From the NCBI RefSeq assembly GCF_024166365.1, contig NC_064825.1, positions 106,158,480-106,222,479 on the forward strand: a DNA stretch of 64,000 bases, written 5' to 3'. The stretch's first letter is position 1. Each line of letters starts with the position of its first letter. A program made the position numbers and the translations under genes. The DNA comes from Elephas maximus indicus. Taxonomy: Eukaryota; Chordata; Mammalia; Proboscidea; Elephantidae. The notes beneath the pieces are model-generated. The model had not been told where the DNA came from, did not search any database, and saw only the letters and a list, made by a program, of their open reading frames with translations. Below, one piece after another: positions 34,349 through 45,288 of this stretch.

Positions 34349-37300
34349 GGGCCACCATGCACCTGTCAGTTTGTCATGCTGTGGGGGCTTGCCTGTTGCT
34401 GTGATGCTGGAAGCTATGCCACCAGTATTCAAATACAAGCAGGGTCCCCCGTGGTGGACAGGTTTCAGTGAGCTTCCACACTAAGACTAGGAACAAGGAG
34501 CTGGCTGTTTACTTCTGAAAAAAAAATACCCAATTAAAACCTTAAGAATAGTGGCAGAGCATTGTCAAATATAGTGCCAGAAGATGAGCCCCTCAGGAAG
34601 AAAGGCACTTGAAAGATGACTGGGGAAGAGCTGCCGCCTCAAAGTGGAGTCGACATTAATGATGTGGGTGGCGTCAAGCTTTTGGAACCTTCATTTGCTG
34701 ATGTGGCACAACTCAAAATGAGAATAAATAGCTGCAAACATCCATTAATAATCAAAATGTGGAATACATGAAGTATGAATGTAAGAAAATTGGAACTCAT
34801 TAAAAATGGAATACATAAACATAGATATGCTAGACATTAGTGAGCTGAAATGAACTGGTATTGGTCGTTTTGAGTTGAACAACCATATATGGTCTGCTAT
34901 GCTGGGAATGGCAAATTGAAGATGAAAGGCATCATGTTCATCGTCAAAAAGGACATTTCAAGATCTATCCTGAAGTATAATGCTGTCAATATTAGGATAA
35001 TAGCTACATGCCTACAAGGAAGACCAATTAGTACAGCTATTATTCAAACTTATGCCACAACCACTGAGGTCAAAGATGAAGAAATTGAAGATTTTTACTA
35101 ACTTCTGCAGTCTGAAATTAATCAAACATGCAATCAAGATGCATTGATAATTACTGGTGATTGGAAGGTGAAAGGTGGAAATGAAGAAGAGGGATTGCTA
35201 CTTGGAAAACAGCATTGGTGATGGAAATGACATTGGTGGTCACAGGATAGATTTTTGCAAGACCAATGACTTCTTCATTGCAAATACCTTTTTTCAACAA
35301 CATAAACAGCAACTCTACATGTGGACCTTCCAGATGGAATACACAAGAATCAAATTAACTACATCTGTGGAAAGAGAGGATGGAAAAGCTCAATAGCATC
35401 AATCAGAACAAGACCAAGGGCCAAGTGTACAACATACCATCAATTGTTCATATGCAAGTTCAAGCTGAAGCTAAAGAAAATTAGAAGTCCACAAGAGCCA
35501 AAATACAACCTTGAGTATATCCCGCCTGAATTTAGAGACTATCTCAAGAATAAATTTGAAACATTGAACTCTAATGACCAGATACCAAAGGAATTGTGGA
35601 ATGACATCAATTGGACTTTATACACGAAGCAAGAAGTCATTAAAAAGACAGGAAAGAAAGAAAAAACCAAAATGAGTGTCAGGAAAGACTCTCAAATTTG
35701 CTCTTGAAATTAGAGTAGCTAAAGAGAAAAGAAGAAATTATGACGTAAAAGAGCTGACCAGAAGACTTCAAAGGGCAGCTCTAGAAGATAAAGTGTTACA
35801 ACGAAATGTGCAAAGTCCTGGAGATAGAAAATCAAAAGAGGTGAACATGCTCCTTATTTCTCTAACTGAAAGAATTTAATAAAAAATTCAAGACTCGAGT
35901 TGCAATATTGAAGGATTCAATGGGGGAAAATACTAAAAGATGCAGGGAAAATCAAAATAAGATGGAAGTAATGAACAGAGTCACTGTACCAAAAAGAATT
36001 GGTCAACATTCAAACATTTCAGAAGGTAGCATATGATCAAGAAACGATGGTGCTGAAGGAAGAGGCGCAAGATGCCCTGAAAGCATTGGTGAAAAACAAG
36101 CCTTCAATAATTGACAGAACACTAACTGAGATGTTTCAACAAACAGATGTAGAGGTGGAAGCGCTCACTCATTTATGGCAAGAAATTTGGAAGAAAGCTA
36201 CCTGGCTAACCGACTGGAAGAGAAGCATATTTGTATCCATTTCAAAGAAAGTTAGTACAACAGAACACAGAATTATTGAACAATATCATTAATATCACAC
36301 ACAAGTAAAATTTTGCTGCAGATGGTTCAAAAGTGGCTGTAGCAGTACATTAAAAGGCAACTGCCAGAAATTCAAGCCAAATTATGAAGAGGGTGTGAAA
36401 CAAGGGATATTATTGCTCATGTCAGCTGTTTACTGGCTAAAAACATAGAATATCAGAAAGATGTTTGCCTGTGTGTTGACTATGCAAAGGAATTGCACTC
36501 TGTGGATCATAGAAAATCATGGATAATATTGCAAAGAATGGGAATTCCAGAACACTTAATTATGCTCATGAGGAACCTGTACTTAGACCAAGAGGCAATC
36601 ATAGGTACAGAAAAAGGAGACACTGTGTGATTTAAAGTAAAGAAAGGTGTGTACCAGGGTTGTACTTTTCACCATATTTTTTTTAATCTGTATGCTAAGC
36701 AAATAATCTGAGAAGCTGTACTATATGCAGAAAAATGGGGAATCAGGATTGGAGGAAGATTCATTAACAACATGCGATATTCAGATAACACAACCTTGCC
36801 TGCTGAAAGTGAGAAGGACTTGAAGCACTTATTGATGAAGAACAAAGACCACAGCCTTCAGTATGGATTATACCTCAATATAAAGAAAAGAAAAATCCTC
36901 ACAACTGGACCAATAAGCAATATCATGATCAATGGAGAAAATAATGAAGTTGTTAAGGATTTCATTTTGCTTGAATCCACAATCAACGCCCATGGAAGGA
37001 AAAATCAGGAAATCATTTGACACATTGCATTGTATGAATCTGCTGCTAAGATCTCTGAAGTGATAGAATCACAAATGTCACTTTAAGGACAAAATAGCAC
37101 CTGAAGCAAGCCAGAGTGTTTTCAATCACTTCTTATGCATGTGAAAGCTGGGCAATGAGTAAGGAAGACTGAAGAAGAATTGATGCCTTTGAATTATGAC
37201 ACTTGTGAAGCATATCAAATATACCATGGTCTGCCAAAGAACGAACAAATGGGTCTTAGAAGAAGTACTGCCAGAATGCTTATCAGAAGCGAGGAAGGTG

Positions 37301-37560
37301 GACTTCGTCTCACATACTTTTGACATGTTATCAGAAGGGGCCAGGTCCTGGGGGAGGACATCATTCTTGGTAGGTTAGAGGGTCAGTGAAAAAGAGGAAA
37401 ACCCTCAACATGATGGATTGACACAGTGGCGTCAACAATGGGCTCAAGAATAACAATGATTGTGAGGATTCTGCAGAATTGGGCAGTGTTTCATCCTGTT
37501 GTGCATAGGGTAATTATCAGTTGGAACTGACTTGACAGCACCTAGCAACAATAACAACAA
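34349..37560 (+). mobile_element. RTE (BovB-like) LINE, near full-length, inactive
   Basis: About 3.2 kb, the usual full length of RTE elements: a 5' UTR (34349-34880, aagctatgccaccagtattc), endonuclease (34889-35450), linker (35450-35990), RT and C-terminus (35999-37380), and 3' end with the terminal cctagcaacaataacaacaa. It is the only copy in the window with all parts in order. Frequent substitutions and indels show long decay. The 5' end abuts a SINE tail. Confidence 0.93.
34889..37378 (+). pseudogene. RTE endonuclease-reverse transcriptase, broken
   Basis: A single ORF in living RTE elements. Here it is split into about seven pieces: 34889-35101 (endonuclease, GRPISTAIIQTYA), 35175-35396 and 35321-35707 (endonuclease end and linker, IPPEFRDYLKNKFETLN), 35676-35879, 35999-36292 (RT entry, EMFQQTDVEVEAL), 36772-37020 and 37196-37378. 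The catalytic YADD box is altered to YSDN at 36778-36789, so the second Asp is lost as well as the frame. It has no coding capacity. Confidence 0.9.
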
Positions 37561-37574
37561 ACTTTAAGGAAGAG

Positions 37575-37675
37575 GATTGCCAGGACTTTCTCCTGGGGAG
37601 TGCTGGGTGGGTTTGAACTACCAACCTTCTGGTTAGTAACTTTTGGTTAGCAGCTGTGCTCTTAAAAATGGCAAC
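37575..37675 (-). mobile_element. AfroSINE-type SINE, partial
   Basis: Only the long-body and head half is present (ctgggtgggtttgaactacc, tggttagcagctgtgct). Confidence 0.78.
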
Positions 37676-37735
37676 TCCAGGCTTTGTTGGAATGACCTCT
37701 AGGAAAATTCATATATAACTCATGTAGGCTCTTAT

Positions 37736-38035
37736 GGGTTTAATTGTGCCTGCCAAAAATGTGTATCAACTGGGCTATAATTTCCACCATTATGTAATTG
37801 ACCACAATTTTGTCATCTGATGTGATTTTCCTGTGCATTGTAAATCCTACCACTATGATGTAGATGAGGCAGGATTAGAGGCAATTATGTTAATGAGTCA
37901 GGACTCAATCTACAAGATTGCATTTTAAGTCAATTTCTTTTGAGATATAGAAGACAGAAGCTAACAGAGAGACAGGGGCATCTTCTCCCATACAGTCAGA
38001 ATTATTGGATTTGGAACTCAAAAAGTGGAAATAGA
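37736..38035 (+). mobile_element. LTR-like element, truncated
   Basis: Plus-strand relative of 23842-24380: shared atctgatgtgattttcctgt, tagaggcaattatgttaatg, ggactcaatctacaagatt and tcttttgagatata. The right end is cut at about 38035. Confidence 0.6.
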
Positions 38036-38989
38036 ACAGTCACTAATAAAACTAGATCTAACATAATATTGTGTTTTTTAATTTACTTCGTCCTCCTGTG
38101 ACTCTGGGCTCACTGCATTGTTACTGAATTACTAGTATTCAAGAGAAGAACGGTTCCACCGAGAAAAAAGTCAAGTTTCAATTAAATGAAAGCTGTGATT
38201 GCCCTCACATTCAGCCTTTTGGAGCTCCTTGTAGCAATTTAGGAATAGGAAGGGGAGAAGGTCATTATCTCAGGTAGGATGATTATTAAATATTCAATAT
38301 TACCGAGGAAGGAAAATGTGTTTCTGCTGCACGACAGAATTAAAAAAGAGCATGCCTGGAACCAGAGATTTTACTGGGTTAACTAAAGCGCTGAAGAATG
38401 GAAAACTAAAACCACCAGAATTACAAAGGCCATTAATACGTAAATTCTATTAGAATGAAGCTTTGAATCAGCACACAAACACGCACACACATAAACACCA
38501 AATTTAAAAAAAAAACAAAAAACAATGGAAAAGAAAACTGACCAACCTAAATTCCGGCAAAGAGTAATGGGGAATGTTAAACTGGCCTCAACAGCTAAAA
38601 TGCATTTATATTGTTTTGCTAATTACATATATGTATATATTTGTTTTCTGTTTGCACTGACTGCCTTATACGAAGAGGACTGGTGTTGGCTATGTTTTCT
38701 ATTTAAGATCCAAATGGAAGGAATACTGAATTTACATCACCTGATTTGATATGGTAGCAATGGAACTTTTGTGTTCCCCCTGTCTTTTTTTTCCCCCTCC
38801 TTGAAGATAAAGGACAAGAGTGGATGCTGAAAGGCAAAAGAAATAAGCCATGCTAGACAGCGTTTTTTCAGACAGTGTTTTGCTGGCCCACTTCCATTTC
38901 CCACCCAACTCTGCTTTCGTTTATGTCCTGTGTCACTAAACTCTGGTTTTGATCACTCAGGTTTCCTTGAACTTGGCTTCTGATTGGGT
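38036..38989. other. Intergenic, no gene seen
   Basis: No recognisable gene or repeat apart from a short CA-type stretch at 38473-38492. The small open frame at 38525-38749 shows no known motif. Confidence 0.5.
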
Positions 38990-38994
38990 TTGGC

Positions 38995-39215
38995 CAAGGG
39001 AAGACAGTCGATGGGTGATGCAAATGGTTAGTGCATGCAGCTGTTAACTGAAAGTTTAGAGATTAGATCCATCAAGAGGTGCATAGAAGAGAGGCCTGGT
39101 GATAAACTTCTGAAAACTCAACCATTTAAAACCATTTGAAGCAAGCTCTTCTCTGATATTCAGGGGATTGCCATGAGGTGGAACTAATAGCAAATTTTTT
39201 TTTTTTTTTTTTTGC
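38995..39215 (+). mobile_element. SINE of the afrotherian group, second subtype
   Basis: Head with ggtgatgcaaatggttagtg and a body with ggcctggtgataaacttctg, the subtype also seen at 63640-63800. The body resembles the RTE 5' end (34505-34520). A poly(T) run follows ggaactaatagcaaa. Confidence 0.7.
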
Positions 39216-39344
39216 CAATGGAGATGAAAGAGATGAACATTTGAGAAGAAAAAGAGTAATGCACTTTTTCCTTTGTTCCTTCTCAGCTGTGCTGAAGATC
39301 TGTGGTGGCATTTTTTCATATGAAAGGCCGTATATCTTAACACA

Positions 39345-39488
39345 GGAAATGCTGATGGCGTAGTGGTTAAGTCAGCAGTTCAAATCCACCAGGTGCTCCT
39401 TGGAAACTCTGTGGGGCAGTTCTACTCTGTCCTATAGGGTCGCTATGAGTCAAAATCAATTCAACGGCAGTGGGTTTAGTTTGGTTTA
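39345..39488 (+). mobile_element. AfroSINE-type SINE
   Basis: Short-body copy with a deletion in the A-box/anticodon region (tggttaagtcagcagttc), then an intact body through cgctatgagtcaaaatcaat. 39490-40138 to its right has no recognisable feature. Confidence 0.92.
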
Positions 39489-40154
39489 TCTTATCACAGA
39501 ACTCATCGTCCTTGGCTGCAGTCCTCTCCAAGTTCCTGAATAGGTTCTTTCTCTAGCTTCTTTGGTCAACACTGGTGATACCTTCCCAGCTCCCGTTGAT
39601 TTCACTATTCCTGTTCACATCTTCTGAACAATCTCTTCATCAGACTCTCTTTAATTGAGTCTGAATGTGCCACACTGGCTTAAACAAACTCTTTCTGACA
39701 TGAATATTTCAAAATCTTTCTTGCTATTCTGTAGTTTCTGATGTCCCATACTCCTATTCCATTCACCTAGCTACCTCACATTAACATGTTAAAAGAAGAA
39801 ATAGAAGGTATCAGATAGGAATATCCTCAAATGCCTGGTAATAAATATGAAAATCTACCTGCATCTACAAAAACATACCTTCATCTTTCCATTCTTATCC
39901 TGTCCTTCTGATTACAACAGAGGAACTTGCACTATTTCTGCATATGTTCAAATTTCCAGCTTTCCATTCAGAGCTTTGAATCCCATCAACTGGATTTCTC
40001 TGGAAACTTACAGATCTTTTATACTTTACCTTTTTGGTTTGGTCAATTGTTACTTTTTTTCAGCACTTTATGAGAAAGGCAAAGTAGACAATCACGATGC
40101 AAACACCATTGCTTTACTTTCAATCTACTTGTGTCCTTGAATCTAAAATTTGTC

Positions 40155-40206
40155 ACCTTTCAGTAATATATAGTAGGATCACCTTTCAGTAATATATAGT
40201 AGGATC
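40155..40206 (+). repeat. Tandem duplication, 2 x 26 bp
   Basis: Two adjacent identical units starting cacctttcagtaatatatag and ending taggat. The pair is perfect, so it is recent. Confidence 0.95.
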
Positions 40207-40621
40207 TTCAATTTTTTTTGTCTAGTCTGACAACCTTTGACTTTTGACTGGATTATTTTGACTGGATTGTGTTTATGCTTGAAGCCATTTGACTTTTTGT
40301 TTTGTATGTAGCTCTTTTTTTTTTCTTCTCTCCATTCCTCCTTTAATCTTTTCTTTTGCAAAGTGTGAATATTTTCTAGTGTAAGTTTTAATAATATTTT
40401 TACTATTTCTTATGTTATTTCTTAGTGTTTATTCTAGGGCTTACAATATAGACCAAAACTTAACAGTGATTCCTTCAGATTTGTACTAACGTAATTCTAA
40501 TGATAAGAATATGTTACTTCTATGTAGCTCTATTCTCTCTTTCCCCTTTTTGGCTATTACTGTTACACTTTTTGTATTTCTGTGTGTTATAAACGCCAAA
40601 ATAAATTATTTTAATTCTTAC

Positions 40622-40740
40622 ATTGTTTTTTGTTGTTGTTACGTGCAGCTGAGTTAGTTCTGACTCATAGTAACCCCTTGTACAACAGAACAAAATGTTG
40701 CCCGTCACTTCTCCATCTTCACAATTGCTGCTATGTTTGA
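40622..40740 (-). mobile_element. RTE LINE 3' end fragment
   Basis: Complement of the RTE terminus (gttgttgttacgtgcag, ttctgactcatagtaacc, gtacaacagaacaaaatgtt). About 120 bp only. Confidence 0.85.
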
Positions 40741-41070
40741 GCCCATTACTTTATGTAGATTTATGCAATAAAAGACAATGAGAAAAGAGAAAAAAAAAAG
40801 TATGTATTCATAATGTTTACTGCATTAACCTTCTTATTTACCATTTCTGGTCCTCTTCATTTGTTCCTCTGGACTGGCACAACCTTCAGGTGTTATTTCC
40901 TTACTCCTACACAGCTTCCTTCCCCCATGCCTGTGTGCTGTTATTGTCAGATATATTTTATTTCTACGCTTTGTAGGCCCAAACAGAAATCATATACATA
41001 TTGTTTTATACAATTGCTTTTTTAAATCAGTTAAGAGAAGAAATGAAAATACGCATTATACAGTCTTTTA

Positions 41071-41393
41071 CAGTGGTTCAGTGGTAGAATTCTCACCTTT
41101 ATGAAGAAGACTCAAGTTTGATTCCTGGGCAATGCAACTCATACACAGCCACCACCCGTCTGTCACTGGAGACTTGTGTGTTGCTTTGATATGAACAGGA
41201 TTCACTGGACCTTCCAGACTAAGATCTAGTAGGAAGAAAGGTGATCTGCTTCTAAAAAAAAACCTATGGGTCACAATGGTCTGCTCCACAATAAATAATG
41301 GGGATGGTGCTGGACCGGGCAGCATTTTGTTCTGTATACATGGTGTTGTCATGAGTCCTGGATCAACTTAAAGGCAGCTAACAATAACAACAC
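41071..41393 (+). mobile_element. Composite SINE: tRNA-Gly-like head plus RTE 5' and 3' ends
   Basis: 41071-41140 has the form of a tRNA-Gly gene: ggttcagtggtagaattctc (A box), tcaagtttgattcctgg (B box), caatgca end. 41150-41275 matches the RTE 5' UTR at 34360-34520 (gttgctttgat, ccttccagactaag, ctgcttctaaaaa). 41290-41393 matches the RTE 3' end at 11780-11922 (gatggtgctggaccgggcag, ggcagctaacaataacaac). Such tRNA+RTE chimeras fit mobilisation by the RTE machinery, as in ruminant Bov-tA SINEs. Confidence 0.8.
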
Positions 41394-41860
41394 TTCTGAT
41401 ACGAAGCTATCAGCCTATGCCCAGGGGGGGAAATGTAATATGTATTATTATTAAAGGAAAAATCAAGATTAAGAAATTGGAAACAAAAAAATCATCGACA
41501 ATGGCTCATTTAAAAATACAACTTGTTACTCATTACTCTGCTTCTGACATCATTATATGAGCCCACGGTTAGCTGGTAAACTACTACAGGGAACACAGCT
41601 ATGGCATTACAATCAGCCAGAGTTATATCTTTACCATTTGCTCTTTAGCTGTGTGCTTGTTCCTTCTAACTAATGCTCGCCAAATCTACCATTTCTAATG
41701 ATTCTGTTACACAGTCTTCTTTGTTAACACATGATTTCAACATGATGATTTTATGATGCATGAAATAAAACCAACTTTTCTTTCACTTTTTTTTATGGTA
41801 CTTATGTAAGCATTCTGTTCCCATAAAAACAAAATTTCTATTCCCTTAAAAAACAGAATA
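41394..41860. other. Intergenic, no gene seen
   Basis: No recognisable coding or repeat content. Confidence 0.5.
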
Positions 41861-41864
41861 AAAA

Positions 41865-42018
41865 CCTGTTGCCATCAAGTCAACTTCCACTCACAGAGAC
41901 CTTACAGGACAGGGTAGAACTGCCCCATAGGGTTTCCAAGGAGCACCTGCTGGATTCGTACTGCCAACGTTTTGGTTAGCAGCCATAGCACTTAACCATT
42001 ACACCACCAGGATTTCCT
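41865..42018 (-). mobile_element. AfroSINE-type SINE
   Basis: Full short-body copy from acctgttgccatcaagtcaa to ccaccaggatttcc. Confidence 0.93.
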
Positions 42019-43150
42019 CTATTCCCCTGCTCCCTCCGAATCACAATTTTTTTTCACCTTGTTTCTTCTCCTGCTAGTATATTAATAAATCTGACATGTC
42101 CTCAACAAAATCTCAATGAAACAAAACTATGTTTTATTTATTTATTTTATGTGTTTATTCATTTGACAATACAGAGTTAAAATTATCATACAAATTCTGG
42201 AGGTTGAGGGCTTGCAGCCCGATTCAGAAATTCAGACAAATTTTTGACATAGATCTTAATCAGGTCGATCCCTGGCTTGCAAAGCTTCAAAATTCCGTGG
42301 TCAGTATTTATAACCTCCTACGTTAGTAACAAAGCTGGGGGCAATCATTTTTGGTAAGTTACCGAACACAAACACCTCTAATGTGATGGATGTGGGCAAC
42401 GTCTTCGCAGAAGCATTAAAATACCAAAATTGAAAGAAAATCTCATTGATAGTATGTACAAAGTTCCCAGTCAAAGCAGTAAATTGTATTTAAGTTTAGC
42501 TACAGTGACTACATTTCTACTTTCTGATGTCACAGGTTCTGTTTGACATGCATTCTATACTTGACACATTCTATTTGACATATATCCCATGTTTTCAATA
42601 GAGCTATTAAGTCATTCTGTATTCCTCTTTTACAGATTAAATATTCTCATATCAACTTGACCACTTTTTGACTTTTTTTTCTAGACACCCGGACAATTTG
42701 GGTACTACTACCTTCTTAGCATAACAGTGTTTATTTGTCTCCTCTGAAGCATGTTGACTATAAATTAATATACCATCATTGGTTTTATAGGACCAGTGTG
42801 AATTAAAATGGAATTATTTCTTCAATTAACTAGGGCATTAGTCTTATTTTATAACTAGAAGCATGACTTCCTGTAGATAATAGTAGAGCTATGTAAAGTA
42901 TGGTGTACATGCTAGTTGACATTTAAGTGAATTCAAAAATTTCTATACCTTAATATTAAATCATTTGTACACATTTGTTTTCTGTCTATATATGGGACTC
43001 TGTCTCTTAGTAATATAACATTAATGTTTTTGGTTTATTATTTGAATCCATATGATTCTTGAATTCCATTATTTCTTCCAAGTTCTTTATTTACTTTTTC
43101 AGCTTCGTAATGTTCACGTTTTGTAAACCAAGTCTCTATTTGGCCTCACC
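42019..43150. other. Intergenic, no gene seen
   Basis: AT-rich; a short attt repeat at 42134-42149. I see no gene. Confidence 0.5.
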
Positions 43151-43300
43151 TAGGAAACCCTGGTGGTGTAGTGGTTAACAGCTATGCCTGCTAACCAAAA
43201 AGTCTACAGTTCCAATCCACCAGGTGCTCCTTGGAAACTCTATGGGGCAGTTCTACTCTGTCCTATAGGATTTCTATGAGTCAGAAGCGACTTGATAGCA
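43151..43300 (+). mobile_element. AfroSINE-type SINE (first of a tandem pair)
   Basis: ggaaaccctggtggtgtagt through tctatgagtcagaagcgact, then a poly(T) run of about 24 at 43305-43329 in place of the usual gggtttg tail. Confidence 0.93.
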
Positions 43301-43340
43301 ATCTTTTTTTTTTTTTTTTTTTTTTTTTAATCACTATTGG

Positions 43341-43495
43341 GAAACCGTGGTGGTGTAGTGGTTAAGTGCTATGGCTGCTAACCAAAAGGTCGGCAGTTCA
43401 AATCCACCAGGTGCTTCTTGGAAATCCTAGGAGGCAGTTCTACTTTGTCCTATAGGGTTGCTATGAGTTGGAATTGACTTGGCGGCAATGGATAA
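43341..43495 (+). mobile_element. AfroSINE-type SINE (second of a tandem pair)
   Basis: gaaaccgtggtggtgtagtg through ggttgctatgagttggaatt and ggcggcaatgg. Same orientation as, and 40 bp away from, the previous copy. Confidence 0.93.
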
Positions 43496-45288
43496 TCACT
43501 ACTGAACATAACATGCAGAACAAAACCTAGTGGCAATATCTCAGATTCCATTAATTAACTTTAACAAATTCATTATCCAAAAAAAAATTGAGCAAAGGTG
43601 AAGTATTAATTGATACCTGTGCAAGTCTGGGAAGGGTGTAACATCAAATATTTAAGTGAAAACAAGAGAGATAGGGAAAGTAGAAAAATAAAAATAATTA
43701 GGATACTATAGCAAAGAGACAAAAAGAGCATTAACTTTATAAAGGAGGGTTTGATAAATATTGTCAAATGTTAAAGAAAGAGGTGAAGAAATCACATTAT
43801 ATATAAAATTATGTTTCTCATTAGTTTTTAAAGCAAAATTTCCTTTGAGTTAGAGAAAATAAAATTTTTTGAATTTTTTTCATATAAATACATTGAACAA
43901 TAAGCCAGGGAGTTTGACAATTTTTTAAAAACAAAAGTTTTACTACATGTAATTAGGAGTTAGAGAAAGTATCAAAATCTACGTAAAACACATATTCAAT
44001 GAATTAAAATGGACCCAGCATCAGGAGGTGGTACTAGCTTCCAAAGATGGCAATATCTGTAGACTTTGTAAATGAGATTAATCAGATTGAGGACAGCTGA
44101 GTTAGACAGCACAGAACATGGCTCAAAATAAGACATGCTGAAAACCCCAAACATCGGAATGACTCTATTGCGTCTCCAACACATTTTTTCTATCCCTAAG
44201 TTTTACAGCGGAAGCCACATGATATTACTGTTTCATTATGTGATGATTTGATAAATACATAATTTCCTTAAAACACACATTGTAAGTAAATCTTTGATGG
44301 CAATCTCTATATTAATTGTGCTTCCCACTTATTTAAGGTGACTTTCAATTGCTCTCTATTACCAATTGAAAGAAGATTTCTATGAAGAAAATCAAGAACC
44401 TAATAAAGAATTTGTGTTAGATTCATCCATTGAAGACTCAGCTACCTCCTTTAAAAGTCTGTCGTCTATTGGAACCCTTTGTAATAGCTGAGTGGGTTGT
44501 ATCTTTTTTTTTTTTTTGATGTGTGTTTATGTGTGTGTGACTCTGGAAGACAGAAAGGGGAAGAAAGGTTCAGAAAGTTCCAAGAAAAAGGTCAGGGAAT
44601 GAAAGGAGTGCTCTCATTGGCGCATTCAAATCAGTCAGCAGTGTCCTTAAGAGCCAATTTTTGCATGAAGTCATACTCATTCTTTAACAAATGTAGGTGC
44701 GTATAGATAGGGAGAGAGAAACAGAAAGATAAAAGCTTGAAAGTGTAATAAAAGTTTAGTCCTGAAGTTTGATTTAAGCACCCCTTCCATGATTTTTTAT
44801 AGTTTTTTCCATGATATATATAACTAAATTAAAAAAAAAAGTCCATTATAACTTCAAAGCATTTATGAAATATGTTATAGATAGCTAACAGTTATCTTAA
44901 CAAGTGGTAAAAAGGAATGCATATGGGAAAACATTGAATAGGTGGACCAAAATATTCTATATGGCTAGTTCTATGTGATATTGTGACTTTTGTCTCTAAA
45001 TACTTAATCTCCTTTTTTCCACAGCCAAGTGTGCATTATAAATAAGTTCTATTTTAAAAGACCCAGTGACCATATAGACTGATTATAACATAAACATCCA
45101 TGCCCCTGTTATTATTTGTCTAATTTATCTTATCTCTAATTAGATACAGATATTTGAGTATTAAAAGAATGTGTTTACTTTGAAAATATTCTAATGAGAA
45201 CCTGTATGTTTGAATTAGCCCTTGGAAGTTAATCAAAAACTTTATTTTGTTCAGGAAATAACTAAATACTCAATTTAGTTCAGAAAAA
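43496..45288. other. Intergenic, 3' flank of OR5F1-like gene
   Basis: AT-rich. A candidate polyadenylation hexamer on the minus strand for the OR lies at about 44747-44752 (aataaa is read on the plus strand here, so support is weak). Otherwise nothing recognisable. Confidence 0.4.

Larger units (their letters stand above)
40139..41045 (-). mobile_element. Probable ancient L1 remnant
   Basis: The T-rich strand (gtctagtctgacaaccttt, ttctagggcttacaatatag, gtgtgttataaacgccaaa) resembles the reverse complement of old mammalian L1 sequences. It is interrupted by an RTE tail at 40622-40740. Assignment is from memory of the pattern, with no protein motif left. Confidence 0.4.

Noticed and set aside
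41071-41143. Possible functional tRNA-Gly gene
   Set aside because: The sequence continues straight into RTE-derived SINE body, the acceptor stem does not pair well and the anticodon arm is altered; it is a SINE head.
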